Source: Aquimarina amphilecti
GTDB lineage: Bacteria > Bacteroidota > Bacteroidia > Flavobacteriales > Flavobacteriaceae
Assembly: GCF_900109375.1 (NCBI RefSeq)
Contig: NZ_FOAB01000007.1
Span: 186,001-250,000, forward strand
DNA length: 64,000 bases
Direction of reading: 5' to 3'
In this document: positions 9,545-19,152 of the stretch, piece by piece
Position numbering within the stretch: the stretch's first letter is position 1
Layout: every line of letters starts with the position of its first letter
The notes under the pieces: generated by a model
The model's database searches: none
What the model was told of the DNA's origin: nothing
The model's input: only the letters and a program-made list of their open reading frames with translations
Made by a program: the position numbers and the translations under genes

Positions 9545-9578
9545 GTTACTAAAAAGCTTAAGTAATCTTTTTTTTGAC
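9545..9578 (+). terminator. Weak candidate terminator after the small gene
   Basis: An imperfect hairpin (TTACT pairing with AGTAA around an AAGCTT core) is followed at once by a run of eight T. The stem is short and mismatched, so this is low-confidence. It lies between the small unknown gene and the SDR gene. Confidence 0.3.
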
Positions 9579-9617
9579 AAAATACAATTAATTTCTTCGT
9601 ATCTTATACCTAAAAAG

Positions 9618-11072
9618 ATGCGGATATTACTCACAGGTGCTAATGGCTATATTGGCATGAGGCTACTTCCATTATTACTAGATGCAGGCCACGATATCAT
9701 TTGCTGTGTAAGAGACAAAGACAGGCTTTCTATAGATCATGAAATGATTAAAAAAGTATCTATCATAGAAATAGACTTTTTAGAAGATCCTAATACCACA
9801 ATACTACCTAATGATATTGATATAGCATACTATCTTATACATTCTATGAGTTCCTCTACTTCTGATTTTGATAAAAAAGAAGAGGTTTCCGCTCAAAATT
9901 TCAATGTTTATGTAGCTCAAACTAATATAAAACAGGTAATCTATTTGAGCGGTATTGTAAACGAGAAAAATTTATCTAAGCACTTATGGTCTAGAAAAAA
10001 TGTCGAAGAAACATTATATAAAGGAGATTTTAATCTTACCGTTTTACGCTCAGGAATTATTGTTGGATCTGGGAGCTCCTCTTTCGAAATAATTAGAGAC
10101 TTATGCGAAAAACTACCCGTTATGCTGACGCCAAGATGGGTAAATACTAAAACTCACCCTATAGCTATTCGAGATGTCTTAAGTTTTATGACGGGAGTAT
10201 TAGGTAATGCTAAATGTTACAATCAATCATTTGATATCAGCGGACCAAATGTTATTACTTACAAACAAATGCTTTTATTATATGCTAAAGTGCGCGGAAT
10301 TAGGCTACTTATTCTAACACTTCCAGTTATGACTCCTAAACTTTCTTCATACTGGTTATATTTTGTAACCTCTACATCATATAAACTTGCGTTGAATCTG
10401 GTAGATAGTATGAGTATTCCAGTAATTGCTAATGATAATCGATTACAAAAACTATTGGGTATTGAACCTATGACGTATACAAAAGCATTAGAATTAGCTT
10501 TTATCAAAATAGAACAAAATCAAGTAGTATCAAGCTGGAAAGATTCTATGATTAGTGGTCGTTTTGACAAGGATATTCAAAAATATGTGACAGTACCTAA
10601 AAAGGGATGTCTTAGAGATAATAAAAAAATTAAAATAGACGACCCTAATCGAGTAATTGAAAAAATATGGGCCATAGGAGGTGAAACCGGCTGGTACTAT
10701 GGAGATTGGATGTGGAAAATACGAGGCCATATTGATAAATTCTTTGGAGGTGTTGGGTTAAGAAGAGGAAGAACTAATCCTGATAAAATTAACTCAGGAG
10801 ATGCTTTGGATTTTTGGAGAGTTCTAGTCGCGGATAAAAATGAAAAGCGTCTACTCTTATTTGCAGAAATGAAGGTTCCTGGTGAAGCTTGGCTAGAATT
10901 TGACATCGACAAAAACAACATACTTCATCAAACTGCGACATTCAGACCAAGAGGTCTTTGGGGTAGGTTGTATTGGTATCTCATGGTACCTTTTCACTAT
11001 TTCATATTTGGAGGAATGATACGTAACATCACATCTGATAAAATCAAAAAAGTCAGACAAAAAGCAAATTAA
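9618..11072 (+). CDS. SDR-family NAD(P)-binding protein with C-terminal DUF2867 domain
   Basis: A 484-residue two-domain protein. The N-terminal half is an atypical short-chain dehydrogenase/epimerase fold with the nucleotide-binding loop GANGYIGMRLL at residues 7-17 and later segments QVIYLSGIV and LRSGIIVGSGSSSFEIIRD typical of NmrA-like or complex-I-assembly-type SDRs. The C-terminal part (about 330-475) matches DUF2867, with LDFWRVLVADKNEKRLLLFAEMKVPGEAWLEFDI. The classical YxxxK catalytic pair is not obvious, so it may bind a nucleotide cofactor without acting as a standard dehydrogenase. The substrate is unknown. The next gene is 54 bp downstream on the same strand, and no terminator lies between them. 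Confidence 0.88.
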   Translation: MRILLTGANGYIGMRLLPLLLDAGHDIICCVRDKDRLSIDHEMIKKVSIIEIDFLEDPNTTILPNDIDIAYYLIHSMSSSTSDFDKKEEVSAQNFNVYVAQTNIKQVIYLSGIVNEKNLSKHLWSRKNVEETLYKGDFNLTVLRSGIIVGSGSSSFEIIRDLCEKLPVMLTPRWVNTKTHPIAIRDVLSFMTGVLGNAKCYNQSFDISGPNVITYKQMLLLYAKVRGIRLLILTLPVMTPKLSSYWLYFVTSTSYKLALNLVDSMSIPVIANDNRLQKLLGIEPMTYTKALELAFIKIEQNQVVSSWKDSMISGRFDKDIQKYVTVPKKGCLRDNKKIKIDDPNRVIEKIWAIGGETGWYYGDWMWKIRGHIDKFFGGVGLRRGRTNPDKINSGDALDFWRVLVADKNEKRLLLFAEMKVPGEAWLEFDIDKNNILHQTATFRPRGLWGRLYWYLMVPFHYFIFGGMIRNITSDKIKKVRQKAN

Positions 11073-11126
11073 ATCGATAAATAACGCTTTTTTGATCTAA
11101 TATTAGTATTTTTACCAAAAAAATAA

Positions 11127-11753
11127 ATGCCGAAAGTTTTTCTGCTTATTATTCTATTAATACTCACTTATGGTTGCGACACCAAAAAAAGCAGTGATCC
11201 TGAATTAGATAATTTCGCGCAGCTATTAACGGGGAAATTTTCTTCAAAAAAACAATCCAAACAAGAATTAGATTATTCTGCAGTAAGCCTTGTTAATGCT
11301 CCAATCTGGAAAAACAGAGCTGAACACTGGTTCTATCAAGAATTATATGACGAAAAAAACAACGCTGCTATATATAACCAAAGAATTTTAAGAATCCGAA
11401 GAGTAGATAGCCTTACAATTAGTAGTACAAGCTACGTTATTCCTAATCGAAAAAAGTATGTAAATGCTTGGAAAGATGTCTCTATTTTTAATCTTTTATC
11501 TATTGATAGCTTAAAGATTAGAGAAGGCTGTGATGTTTTTTTTAAGAAAAAAACCTCCACTATTTATCAAGGAAAAACAAAAAAAGGAACTTGTTCTAGT
11601 AGTTTTAGCAAAAAAATATCTTTTACAACTAGTAATATCGTAATTAGTAGAAATAAAATTTCTTCTTGGGATCGGGGTTACGATAATAAAGGGAAACAGG
11701 TATGGGGTAAAATTCAGGGACCTTATAATTTCATAAGGGTTTTAGAAGACTAA
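11127..11753 (+). CDS. CpcT/CpeT-family lipoprotein
   Basis: A 208-residue predicted lipoprotein (lipobox LILTYGCD, Cys near residue 17). The mature part resembles the CpcT/CpeT fold known from cyanobacterial phycobiliprotein lyases. Visible family features are the opening LDNFAQLLTGKFSSKKQS, the central WFYQELYDEKNNAAIYNQRILRI, the cysteines in IREGCDVFF and KKGTCSSSF, and the C-terminal KQVWGKIQGPYNFIRV. Flavobacteria make no phycobilisomes, so a lyase role is unlikely here; an envelope ligand-binding role is only inference. It lies just downstream of the SDR-DUF2867 gene and ends 2 bp from the convergent Rrf2 gene. Confidence 0.82.
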   Translation: MPKVFLLIILLILTYGCDTKKSSDPELDNFAQLLTGKFSSKKQSKQELDYSAVSLVNAPIWKNRAEHWFYQELYDEKNNAAIYNQRILRIRRVDSLTISSTSYVIPNRKKYVNAWKDVSIFNLLSIDSLKIREGCDVFFKKKTSTIYQGKTKKGTCSSSFSKKISFTTSNIVISRNKISSWDRGYDNKGKQVWGKIQGPYNFIRVLED

Positions 11754-11755
11754 AC

Positions 11756-12166
11756 TTAATCCATAAAATCTCCTAAAGTCTTATTTTCTAGGACTTTTAA
11801 GGTATTATCTCTAACCTCTATCATTAATTCATGTACTGTACAGGCATCCTCATCGGGGCAATCATCACATTTCTCATAAAAATTAAGACTGACACAAGGT
11901 AGCATAGCTATTGGTCCTTCTAACACTCTGATTACTGATGCCATTGAAATTTCTTTAGGTTCTTTTATTAAATAATAACCTCCACCTTTTCCTTTTTTAG
12001 ATCCTAAGAAGCCATTTTTACGAAGCGTAAGTAATATACTTTCTAAGAATTTTTGAGAAATATTTTCGCTTTTAGCGATCTCCGATATCAAAACGGGGTG
12101 TTCACATTTTTTTCTTGCGATATAAGTAAGCGCTTTTAATCCGTATTTTGTTTTCTTCGAAAGCAT
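11756..12166 (-). CDS. Rrf2-family transcriptional regulator
   Basis: A 136-residue regulator. The N-terminal winged helix includes MLSKKTKYGLKALTYIARKK and the recognition region ISQKFLESILLTLRKNGFLGSKKGKGGGYYL. The C-terminal half carries a cysteine cluster, LPCVSLNFYEKCDDCPDEDAC, the region where IscR/NsrR-type members bind an Fe-S cluster. The spacing is not identical to IscR, so cluster binding is plausible but unproven. A 13-bp inverted repeat lies 24 bp upstream of its ATG and may be its own operator. The gene is downstream of and codirectional with the CtlX pair, so it may share their transcript. Confidence 0.92.
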   Translation of the reverse strand: MLSKKTKYGLKALTYIARKKCEHPVLISEIAKSENISQKFLESILLTLRKNGFLGSKKGKGGGYYLIKEPKEISMASVIRVLEGPIAMLPCVSLNFYEKCDDCPDEDACTVHELMIEVRDNTLKVLENKTLGDFMD

Positions 12167-12189
12167 TTTTTAAAATTGAATATAATCAA

Positions 12190-12240
12190 AAATAGTTAAA
12201 AGATATAACTTGGTGTTTCAATCATACCTTTTAACTATTT
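12190..12240. repeat. 13-bp inverted repeat between ctlX and the Rrf2 gene
   Basis: Arms AAATAGTTAAAAG (12190-12202) and CTTTTAACTATTT (12228-12240) are exact reverse complements, separated by 25 bp. The element fills most of the gap between the end of ctlX and the start of the Rrf2 gene. It could be an operator for the Rrf2 regulator, or an AT-rich terminator for the ctlX operon, since the minus-strand copy ends in a run of T. The two roles cannot be separated by reading. Confidence 0.6.
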
Positions 12241-12268
12241 CCATACTTAGAGAAATTCCGAAAACCAA

Positions 12269-13201
12269 CTATTTTCTAGGAAGAAAAACCTCTGCCATCA
12301 TACATCTAGCACTTCCACCACCTAATTTTTCTATAGTACCTAAATCACTATGAAGAATATCACAATGCTTTTTTATTTTCGATATTTGATCTTGATTCAA
12401 ACTATTGTATGCTGCAGATGACATTACCAAATATCTTTTCTCATCTGCTCCAATAACCTGAAGCATATTCCCTGCAAAATTATTTACTTGGGCTTCTGTA
12501 ATAGAAATGATTTCTTTACCATCCTTTTTTAAGTGATTCAAAAGATTTTTACGTTCTTTTTTGTCATCAATACAATCTACACATACCACTGCAAAAGTTT
12601 CTCCTAACCCCATCATAACGTTTGTATGGTAAATTGCTAATCGTTCTCCTTTCACCGTTTGGTAGGCTGTAAAAATTACCGGAGTATATTCAAAATCCTC
12701 ACAAAATTCGATTAGTAGTTCCTCATCAGCACGTGGAGATAATGCGCAATATGCCTTCCTATTCACTCTATCTAATACAAGACTACCAGTACCTTCAAGA
12801 AAAACATCATCTTCTTCAGCAGCTGTATAATCAACGACATTTTTTATTTCAAAACCAGCATTCTCTACAATATCCAATACTTCTGGCCTACGTTCTCTTC
12901 TCCTATTAACTGCAAACATGGGATACAAACCAATATCTCCATTTTCATGAAAGGAAACCCAATTATTTGGAAAGATAGAATCCGGAGTGTCATTTTCTTC
13001 TTTATCATCAATAATTACGACATTCACTCCAATAGATTTTAGTTTATCAATAAAACCATCGAATTCATTTTGTGCTTTGATATTTACATCTTCTGCACTA
13101 CTCTTTGCACTGTTCTGATAATAGTTATTTACAGCCGTTTGTTCATTCATCCTAAACTGAACAGGACGAATCATCACTATAGTGTTTGTAATTTGTTTCA
13201 T
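12269..13201 (-). CDS. ctlX: Amidinotransferase-fold hydrolase, CtlX-like (citrulline utilization)
   Basis: A 310-residue member of the guanidine-modifying (pentein) superfamily, closest in appearance to CtlX, a hydrolase linked to citrulline use. Visible features are the N-terminal IVMIRPVQFRMNEQTAVNN, the acidic active-site region DSIFPNNWVSFH, EGTGSLVLD, the histidine segment IYHTNVMMGLGETF and the C-terminal nucleophile Cys in GGGSARCMMAEVF near residue 300. The reaction is presumed to be hydrolysis of a guanidino or ureido group; the exact substrate is inferred. It starts 3 bp after the stop of the related upstream enzyme, so the two form an operon. Confidence 0.87.
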   Translation of the reverse strand: MKQITNTIVMIRPVQFRMNEQTAVNNYYQNSAKSSAEDVNIKAQNEFDGFIDKLKSIGVNVVIIDDKEENDTPDSIFPNNWVSFHENGDIGLYPMFAVNRRRERRPEVLDIVENAGFEIKNVVDYTAAEEDDVFLEGTGSLVLDRVNRKAYCALSPRADEELLIEFCEDFEYTPVIFTAYQTVKGERLAIYHTNVMMGLGETFAVVCVDCIDDKKERKNLLNHLKKDGKEIISITEAQVNNFAGNMLQVIGADEKRYLVMSSAAYNSLNQDQISKIKKHCDILHSDLGTIEKLGGGSARCMMAEVFLPRK

Positions 13202-13204
13202 TAT

Positions 13205-14119
13205 TTAATCTCTTATCAATGGCATTGTAGAACAACGCAATAAACCTTCTTGCTTTGCGATTTCAGTATAAGGAACTTCTTCTACCGTTATATTTAAATT
13301 ACGTAACCAAACATTTAATCTAGTAAACCCTTTTTCAGAAATTACAACGTCTTCAGATATTGAAAATATATTTGAATTCATGTAGTACATTTCATCCCTA
13401 TCAATATGAAATAAGTTTTCGTTTCCAAAAAAATCAACTAAGTACTTATAATCATCTAAATTCCTAAATCCTTCTTTATGAATTATAGCTTTATTTTTTC
13501 CTACAGGTTGAAAACAACAATCCAAATGCAAAGCATTATCCTTAGGATCTTGCATTGATTTACGCAAATCAAATTCTTTAACGGTCTTATTAGGGAAAAG
13601 AGATTTAATATATGCTACTCCCTTCATATTAGTCCTAGCAACAATGCAATCACTATAATCATCACCTTTATAGGTACCTATAAAAATATGATCATTATGA
13701 ACAATAATATCACCACCTTCAAAATGAATATCTTCTGAAGGTGCTTTATTAACTTTTTTAGGCTCAATCTGATCAATTACATATTGAATAGCTTTAATTT
13801 CTTTTTCTCTATCAGGAAGTATATTTGATTTAATAAAAACATCATCTATTACCAACGCTATATCCCTAGCGAAAATTTGATTATAATTTTCTATTATTTC
13901 GGGTCTGTAAACTTTTACATTATATTTTTCAAATATACTAGCAACAGCTTGCATTTCAGCAACCATATCTTCCTCTTTAGGGTAAGTCCCAGCTTTAATA
14001 TGCTCTATAGATTTTGGATCATAAGCTTCTTCAATTTTAGGCACTGGACCATTACTGGTGGCTGTACCTAAAACTACTGCTCTAAGTCTAGAAGTTTCAT
14101 TTTTAATATTTAATTTCAA
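13205..14119 (-). CDS. Arginine deiminase/DDAH-family amidinohydrolase
   Basis: A 304-residue pentein-fold enzyme. Signature segments are ARDIALVIDD, HFEGGDIIVHNDHIFIG (substrate-guanidinium Glu-Gly-Gly-Asp), ALHLDCCFQPVG (catalytic His) and the C-terminal LLRCSTMPLIRD with the nucleophilic Cys near residue 296. The family hydrolyses arginine or N-methylated arginines to citrulline plus ammonia or amines. It is first in a two-gene operon with the CtlX-like enzyme, so arginine to citrulline to a downstream product is a reasonable reading, though which enzyme does which step is inference. A TATATTTG -7 box lies about 53 bp upstream. Confidence 0.87.
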   Translation of the reverse strand: MKLNIKNETSRLRAVVLGTATSNGPVPKIEEAYDPKSIEHIKAGTYPKEEDMVAEMQAVASIFEKYNVKVYRPEIIENYNQIFARDIALVIDDVFIKSNILPDREKEIKAIQYVIDQIEPKKVNKAPSEDIHFEGGDIIVHNDHIFIGTYKGDDYSDCIVARTNMKGVAYIKSLFPNKTVKEFDLRKSMQDPKDNALHLDCCFQPVGKNKAIIHKEGFRNLDDYKYLVDFFGNENLFHIDRDEMYYMNSNIFSISEDVVISEKGFTRLNVWLRNLNITVEEVPYTEIAKQEGLLRCSTMPLIRD

Positions 14120-14171
14120 TGGTCTGATTTTAAGATAAAACTATTGTTTACAACTAACTTTTCTTCTTGAA

Positions 14172-14179
14172 CAAATATA
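14172..14179 (-). promoter_or_regulatory. Putative -7 promoter box for the arginine hydrolase operon
   Basis: On the minus strand this reads TATATTTG, a full match to TAnnTTTG, about 53 bp upstream of the first gene of the pair. A matching -33 TTTG is absent at the usual distance, so confidence is limited. Confidence 0.4.
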
Positions 14180-14283
14180 GTAAGAGGTATTATGTAGATG
14201 CTAATTTTATTCAAAAAAAATATCGACTTTTTATCAAATTCTAAAATTCAACCTCTAATTGATCACTATATTATTAATTCCAT

Positions 14284-14321
14284 AAAAAAAGGGATGTAGT
14301 TTTACTTCTACATCCCTTTTT
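14284..14321 (-). terminator. Rho-independent terminator of gltA
   Basis: The arms GGGATGTAG (14291-14299) and CTACATCCC (14308-14316) pair perfectly across an 8-nt loop, and A/T runs flank both sides. On the minus strand the hairpin is followed by seven T. It lies 17 bp after the citrate synthase stop codon. The symmetry means it could also stop plus-strand transcripts. Confidence 0.9.
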
Positions 14322-14337
14322 AATATTTTGAGTTTTT

Positions 14338-15624
14338 TTATCTTTCAGAAACCGACTTAAAAGCTCTAAAATTTTCGCCAGTATATATCTGTCTTGGTCT
14401 TCCTATTGGTTCTTTACGAAGTCTCATTTCTCTCCATTGCGCAATCCAACCAGGAAGTCTTCCTAAAGCAAACATTACAGTGAACATTTCAGTAGGGATA
14501 CCTAGAGCTCTATATATAATTCCTGAATAAAAATCTACATTAGGATATAACTTTCTCTTTACGAAATACTCATCTTCTAAAGCAACTTTAGCAAGGCCTT
14601 TGGCAATATCAAGAACTGGATCTTCTATTCCTAAATCTCCTAAAACTTCTTCTGCTGATACTTTTATAATCTTAGCTCTTGGGTCGAAGTTTTTATATAC
14701 TCTATGTCCGAATCCCATTAAACGGAAAGGATCTTCTTTATCTTTAGCTTTATCAATATATTTTGCTGTATCTCCTCCATCCGCTTTTATTGCTTCAAGC
14801 ATTTCAATTACTGCTTGATTTGCACCTCCATGCAATGGACCCCACAGAGCCGAAATTCCCGCCGATAAAGATGCGAAAAGACCTGCATGTGAAGAACCAA
14901 CAATTCGTACAGTAGATGTAGAACAATTTTGCTCATGATCAGCGTGTAATATTAATAGCTTATCCAGAGCTTCATTTACAATTTTATTAGCTTCATAAGA
15001 TTTGTTTGGTCTAGAGAACATCATTTTATGTAAATTCTCTACATATCCCAATGAACTATCACCATAATCTAAAGGAAGGCTTTTACGCTTTCTCATGGTC
15101 CAAGCAGCAAGAACAGGAAACTTAGCCATTATTTTCACAATAGCATTGTACATAGCTTCTTCAGAATCTACATCTACAGAACCAGGATTAAAAGCTATTA
15201 ATGCACTTGTTAGAGACGAAAGTACTCCCATTGGATGAGCACTTTTAGGGAACCCATCAAGGATTCTCTTCATATCTTCATCTACGTGAGACTCTTCTTT
15301 AATATCTTTATCAAACTTATCTAGTTGCTCAGCAGTTGGTAGTTCGCCAAAAATTAATAAGTAAGCTACCTCTAAAAAATCAGCTTTTTCTGCTAACTCT
15401 TCTATAGAATATCCTCGGTATCTTAGAATTCCTTTTTCTCCATCTAGAAAAGTGATTCCACTCTCACAACTTCCTGTGTTTTTAAATCCTGGATCAATAG
15501 TTGTTATACCACCAGTGACACCTCTGAGAGTCTTGATATCAATTCCTAATTCTTTTTCAGTTCCTTCTATTATGGGGAACTCATATTTGTTACCGTCTAT
15601 TTCTAAAGTAGCTTTTTTTGACAT
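14338..15624 (-). CDS. gltA: Citrate synthase (type II)
   Basis: Condenses oxaloacetate and acetyl-CoA to citrate, the entry step of the TCA cycle, in the cytoplasm. The 428-residue length and the N-terminal beta-domain (ATLEIDGNKYEFPIIEGTEKE) are those of the hexameric, NADH-responsive bacterial type. Active-site segments are GPLHGGANQAV (His near 265), GFGHRVYKNFDPRAK (His near 305) and YPNVDFYSG (Asp near 363). The gene is monocistronic in appearance: a terminator follows it, and another terminator separates it from upstream eno. Confidence 0.98.
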   Translation of the reverse strand: MSKKATLEIDGNKYEFPIIEGTEKELGIDIKTLRGVTGGITTIDPGFKNTGSCESGITFLDGEKGILRYRGYSIEELAEKADFLEVAYLLIFGELPTAEQLDKFDKDIKEESHVDEDMKRILDGFPKSAHPMGVLSSLTSALIAFNPGSVDVDSEEAMYNAIVKIMAKFPVLAAWTMRKRKSLPLDYGDSSLGYVENLHKMMFSRPNKSYEANKIVNEALDKLLILHADHEQNCSTSTVRIVGSSHAGLFASLSAGISALWGPLHGGANQAVIEMLEAIKADGGDTAKYIDKAKDKEDPFRLMGFGHRVYKNFDPRAKIIKVSAEEVLGDLGIEDPVLDIAKGLAKVALEDEYFVKRKLYPNVDFYSGIIYRALGIPTEMFTVMFALGRLPGWIAQWREMRLRKEPIGRPRQIYTGENFRAFKSVSER

Positions 15625-15744
15625 TGTGATTATTTAGAATTTTGCTGTTATAATAAGGGTTGCTAAATTACAAAATATAGTGTTAATATATTATTAATCG
15701 CACCATCTATTTTAGAATAGGAACATCACTTTATGGTTATAGCT

Positions 15745-15776
15745 AAAAAAAGAGGATTCGTTATGAATCCTCTTTT
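15745..15776 (-). terminator. Rho-independent terminator downstream of eno
   Basis: The arms AGAGGATTC (15751-15759) and GAATCCTCT (15765-15773) form a perfect 9-bp stem with a 5-nt loop, extended by flanking A and T runs. On the minus strand it ends in a T run. It lies 128 bp past the eno stop and upstream of gltA, insulating the two genes. Confidence 0.88.
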
Positions 15777-15903
15777 AAAAACGTATCTTTTTCGAAAAGC
15801 CTAGCCAATTAAATATAACTCCAATTTTGTCATATTAAACTGTAAAGCTCTTCTCTTAGTAAAAAACTTATTATATCAAAAGTTTTTACTATTCTATCTT
15901 AAT

Positions 15904-17253
<1,350 letters not shown>

Positions 17254-17317
17254 TTAAATACCTCATAAAATATCTTAATTTATTGCTTAAACCCTAGTAA
17301 ACACAACAAGTTATCAA

Positions 17318-17331
17318 CTATAACGTTATAG
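17318..17331. promoter_or_regulatory. Palindromic operator candidate upstream of eno
   Basis: A perfect 14-bp palindrome, CTATAACGTTATAG, with its centre about 128 bp upstream of the enolase ATG. It is flanked on both sides by TTGAT on the minus strand. The identical palindrome occurs upstream of susC at the same distance. The central AACGTT is the kind of core seen in LacI-family operators; the regulator itself is not in the window. Confidence 0.6.
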
Positions 17332-17379
17332 ATCAACCTATTATTTAAACAATAGAATATTTACAATAAATTTCGCATT

Positions 17380-18495
17380 CTAAGCTTCTACCTTTGTATT
17401 TTTAATATTATTTATAAATTCATCAAATAGATAAATTGAGTCATTTGGACCAGGACTAGCTTCTGGGTGATATTGTACCGAAAAACAGTTCTTACTTTTC
17501 ATCCTCATACCGGCAACCGTATTATCATTTAGATGAACATGTGTTATTTCAACATCTGGATTACTTTCTGCATCTTCTCTATTTATAGCAAACCCATGGT
17601 TTTGTGATGTTATCTCTCCTTTTCCTGTAATTAAGTTTTTAACAGGATGATTTATACCTCTATGACCATGATGCATCTTGTACGTACTAATACCATTAGC
17701 TAATGCAATTACTTGATGACCTAAACAGATTCCGAATAGCGGTAAATCATTTTTAATAATCTCTTTAGCTGTTTCTATAGCTTGAGATAATGGTTCAGGA
17801 TCTCCAGGGCCATTTGATAAAAAATAACCATCTGGGTTCCATTCACTCATCTCATCAAAGGTAGCATTGTAAGGAAACACTTTTACATAGGCATCTCTTT
17901 CTGCAAGATTACGCAGTATATTCTTTTTTACTCCAATATCCAACGCAGAAATTTTATAAGTTGCATTTGGATTACCATAAAAATAAGGTTCTTTAGTAGA
18001 CACTTTGGATGCTAGCTCTAATCCATTCATATCAGGAACAGCCGCCAGTTGTTTTTTCAATAAATCGATATCATCAATATCTGTAGAAATCAAGGCATTC
18101 ATAGCTCCGTTATCCCTAATATAACTTACTAACGCTCTAGTATCCACATCAGATATCGCTAACAAATTATTCTTTTCTAAAAAATCCTGCAAAGAACTAT
18201 CAGCAAGATCACGAGAAAATTCATAACTAAAATTTTTCACAATCAACCCAGCTATTTTTATTGAATCGGATTCTACCTCTTCACTATTAGTCCCATAATT
18301 ACCAATATGTGCATTAGTAGCCACCATCAATTGTCCAAAATAAGATGGATCTGTAAAAATCTCTTGATATCCTGTCATTCCAGTATTAAAACACACTTCA
18401 CCAAATGCGGTCCCTTCCTTTCCTACAGCTTTGCCATAAAAAATAGTACCGTCTGCTAATAAAACAATTGCTTTCTTTCGAGATTGATATTTCAT
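17380..18495 (-). CDS. carA: Carbamoyl-phosphate synthase small subunit (glutaminase)
   Basis: Provides ammonia from glutamine to the large subunit CarB for carbamoyl phosphate, the precursor of pyrimidines and arginine. The 371-residue protein has the N-terminal CPSase small-chain domain (ADGTIFYGKAVGKEGTAFGE, FNTGMTGYQEIFTDPSY) and a C-terminal class I glutamine amidotransferase domain with the nucleophile in GICLGHQVIAL (Cys257) and the His-Glu pair in QYHPEASPGP. It is the next gene after rplQ, separated by a terminator. carB is not in this window. Transcription may come from read-through or a promoter I could not identify. Confidence 0.97.
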   Translation of the reverse strand: MKYQSRKKAIVLLADGTIFYGKAVGKEGTAFGEVCFNTGMTGYQEIFTDPSYFGQLMVATNAHIGNYGTNSEEVESDSIKIAGLIVKNFSYEFSRDLADSSLQDFLEKNNLLAISDVDTRALVSYIRDNGAMNALISTDIDDIDLLKKQLAAVPDMNGLELASKVSTKEPYFYGNPNATYKISALDIGVKKNILRNLAERDAYVKVFPYNATFDEMSEWNPDGYFLSNGPGDPEPLSQAIETAKEIIKNDLPLFGICLGHQVIALANGISTYKMHHGHRGINHPVKNLITGKGEITSQNHGFAINREDAESNPDVEITHVHLNDNTVAGMRMKSKNCFSVQYHPEASPGPNDSIYLFDEFINNIKNTKVEA

Positions 18496-18560
18496 CCTTT
18501 ATACTTTTTAATATTAAAATTCCCTTTCAAGGATCTAGACTTTTTTATATAAAAATTCAA

Positions 18561-18593
18561 AAAAAAAGGATAAACGACGAACGTTTATCCTTT
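18561..18593 (-). terminator. Rho-independent terminator after rplQ
   Basis: The arms GGATAAACG (18568-18576) and CGTTTATCC (18582-18590) pair perfectly and are extended by AAA/TTT, giving a 12-bp stem with a 5-nt loop. On the minus strand the stem is followed by a T run. It lies just past the rplQ stop and marks the end of the ribosomal protein cluster. Confidence 0.93.
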
Positions 18594-18621
18594 ATAATTA
18601 TGTGTAAATCACATTTTTCAT

Positions 18622-19089
18622 TTATTCTTCTTCAGAACTAGGAGTTTCAACTACTGGTGCAGTTTCTGTTTTCTTAGTTCGACCTCTACGAGTAGATTTC
18701 TTTTTAGCTGGCTTACCTGCATTATAAAGTTCGTTATAATCAACCAACTCTATCATTGCCATATCAGCGTTATCACCAAGACGATTACCTAATTTGATAA
18801 TTCTTGTATAACCACCAGGTCTATCACCTACTTTAGCAGCAACATCTCTAAACAATTCTGCAACCGCATATTTGTTTCGTAGTTTACTAAAAACGATACG
18901 TCTGTTATGCGTTGTATCTTCTTTAGACTTTGTTACTAATGGTTCAACAAATTGCTTAAGCGCTTTTGCTTTTGCTACTGTGGTATTTATTCTCTTATGT
19001 TCTATAAGGGAACAAGCCATATTAGCTAGCATAGCTTTACGATGTGCTGTTTTTCTACCTAAGTGGTTTACTTTTTTTCCGTGTCTCAT
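18622..19089 (-). CDS. rplQ: 50S ribosomal protein L17
   Basis: Large-subunit protein near the peptide exit tunnel. The conserved core [24 protein letters not shown] through [15 protein letters not shown] fills about residues 1-115. A further 35-40 residues form a Lys/Arg-rich then acidic tail ([12 protein letters not shown], ending in SSEEE), typical of Bacteroidota L17 and absent from the shorter E. coli protein. It is the last gene of the alpha-operon section, 63 bp after rpoA, and a strong terminator follows it. Confidence 0.97.
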   Translation of the reverse strand: MRHGKKVNHLGRKTAHRKAMLANMACSLIEHKRINTTVAKAKALKQFVEPLVTKSKEDTTHNRRIVFSKLRNKYAVAELFRDVAAKVGDRPGGYTRIIKLGNRLGDNADMAMIELVDYNELYNAGKPAKKKSTRRGRTKKTETAPVVETPSSEEE

Positions 19090-19114
19090 GACATTAAAAT
19101 TTAAACACCATCTT

Positions 19115-19139
19115 GCTCAATCTACCCCGTGTAGAGAGC
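19115..19139 (-). other. Hairpin in the rpoA-rplQ gap
   Basis: Two nested stems, GCTC/GAGC and CTAC/GTAG, surround a CCCGT loop, with a small internal asymmetry. No T run follows, so it is not a terminator. It could protect or process the mRNA between rpoA and rplQ, where different protein levels are needed. The role is inference. Confidence 0.4.
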
Positions 19140-19152
19140 AAAATATGATGTG

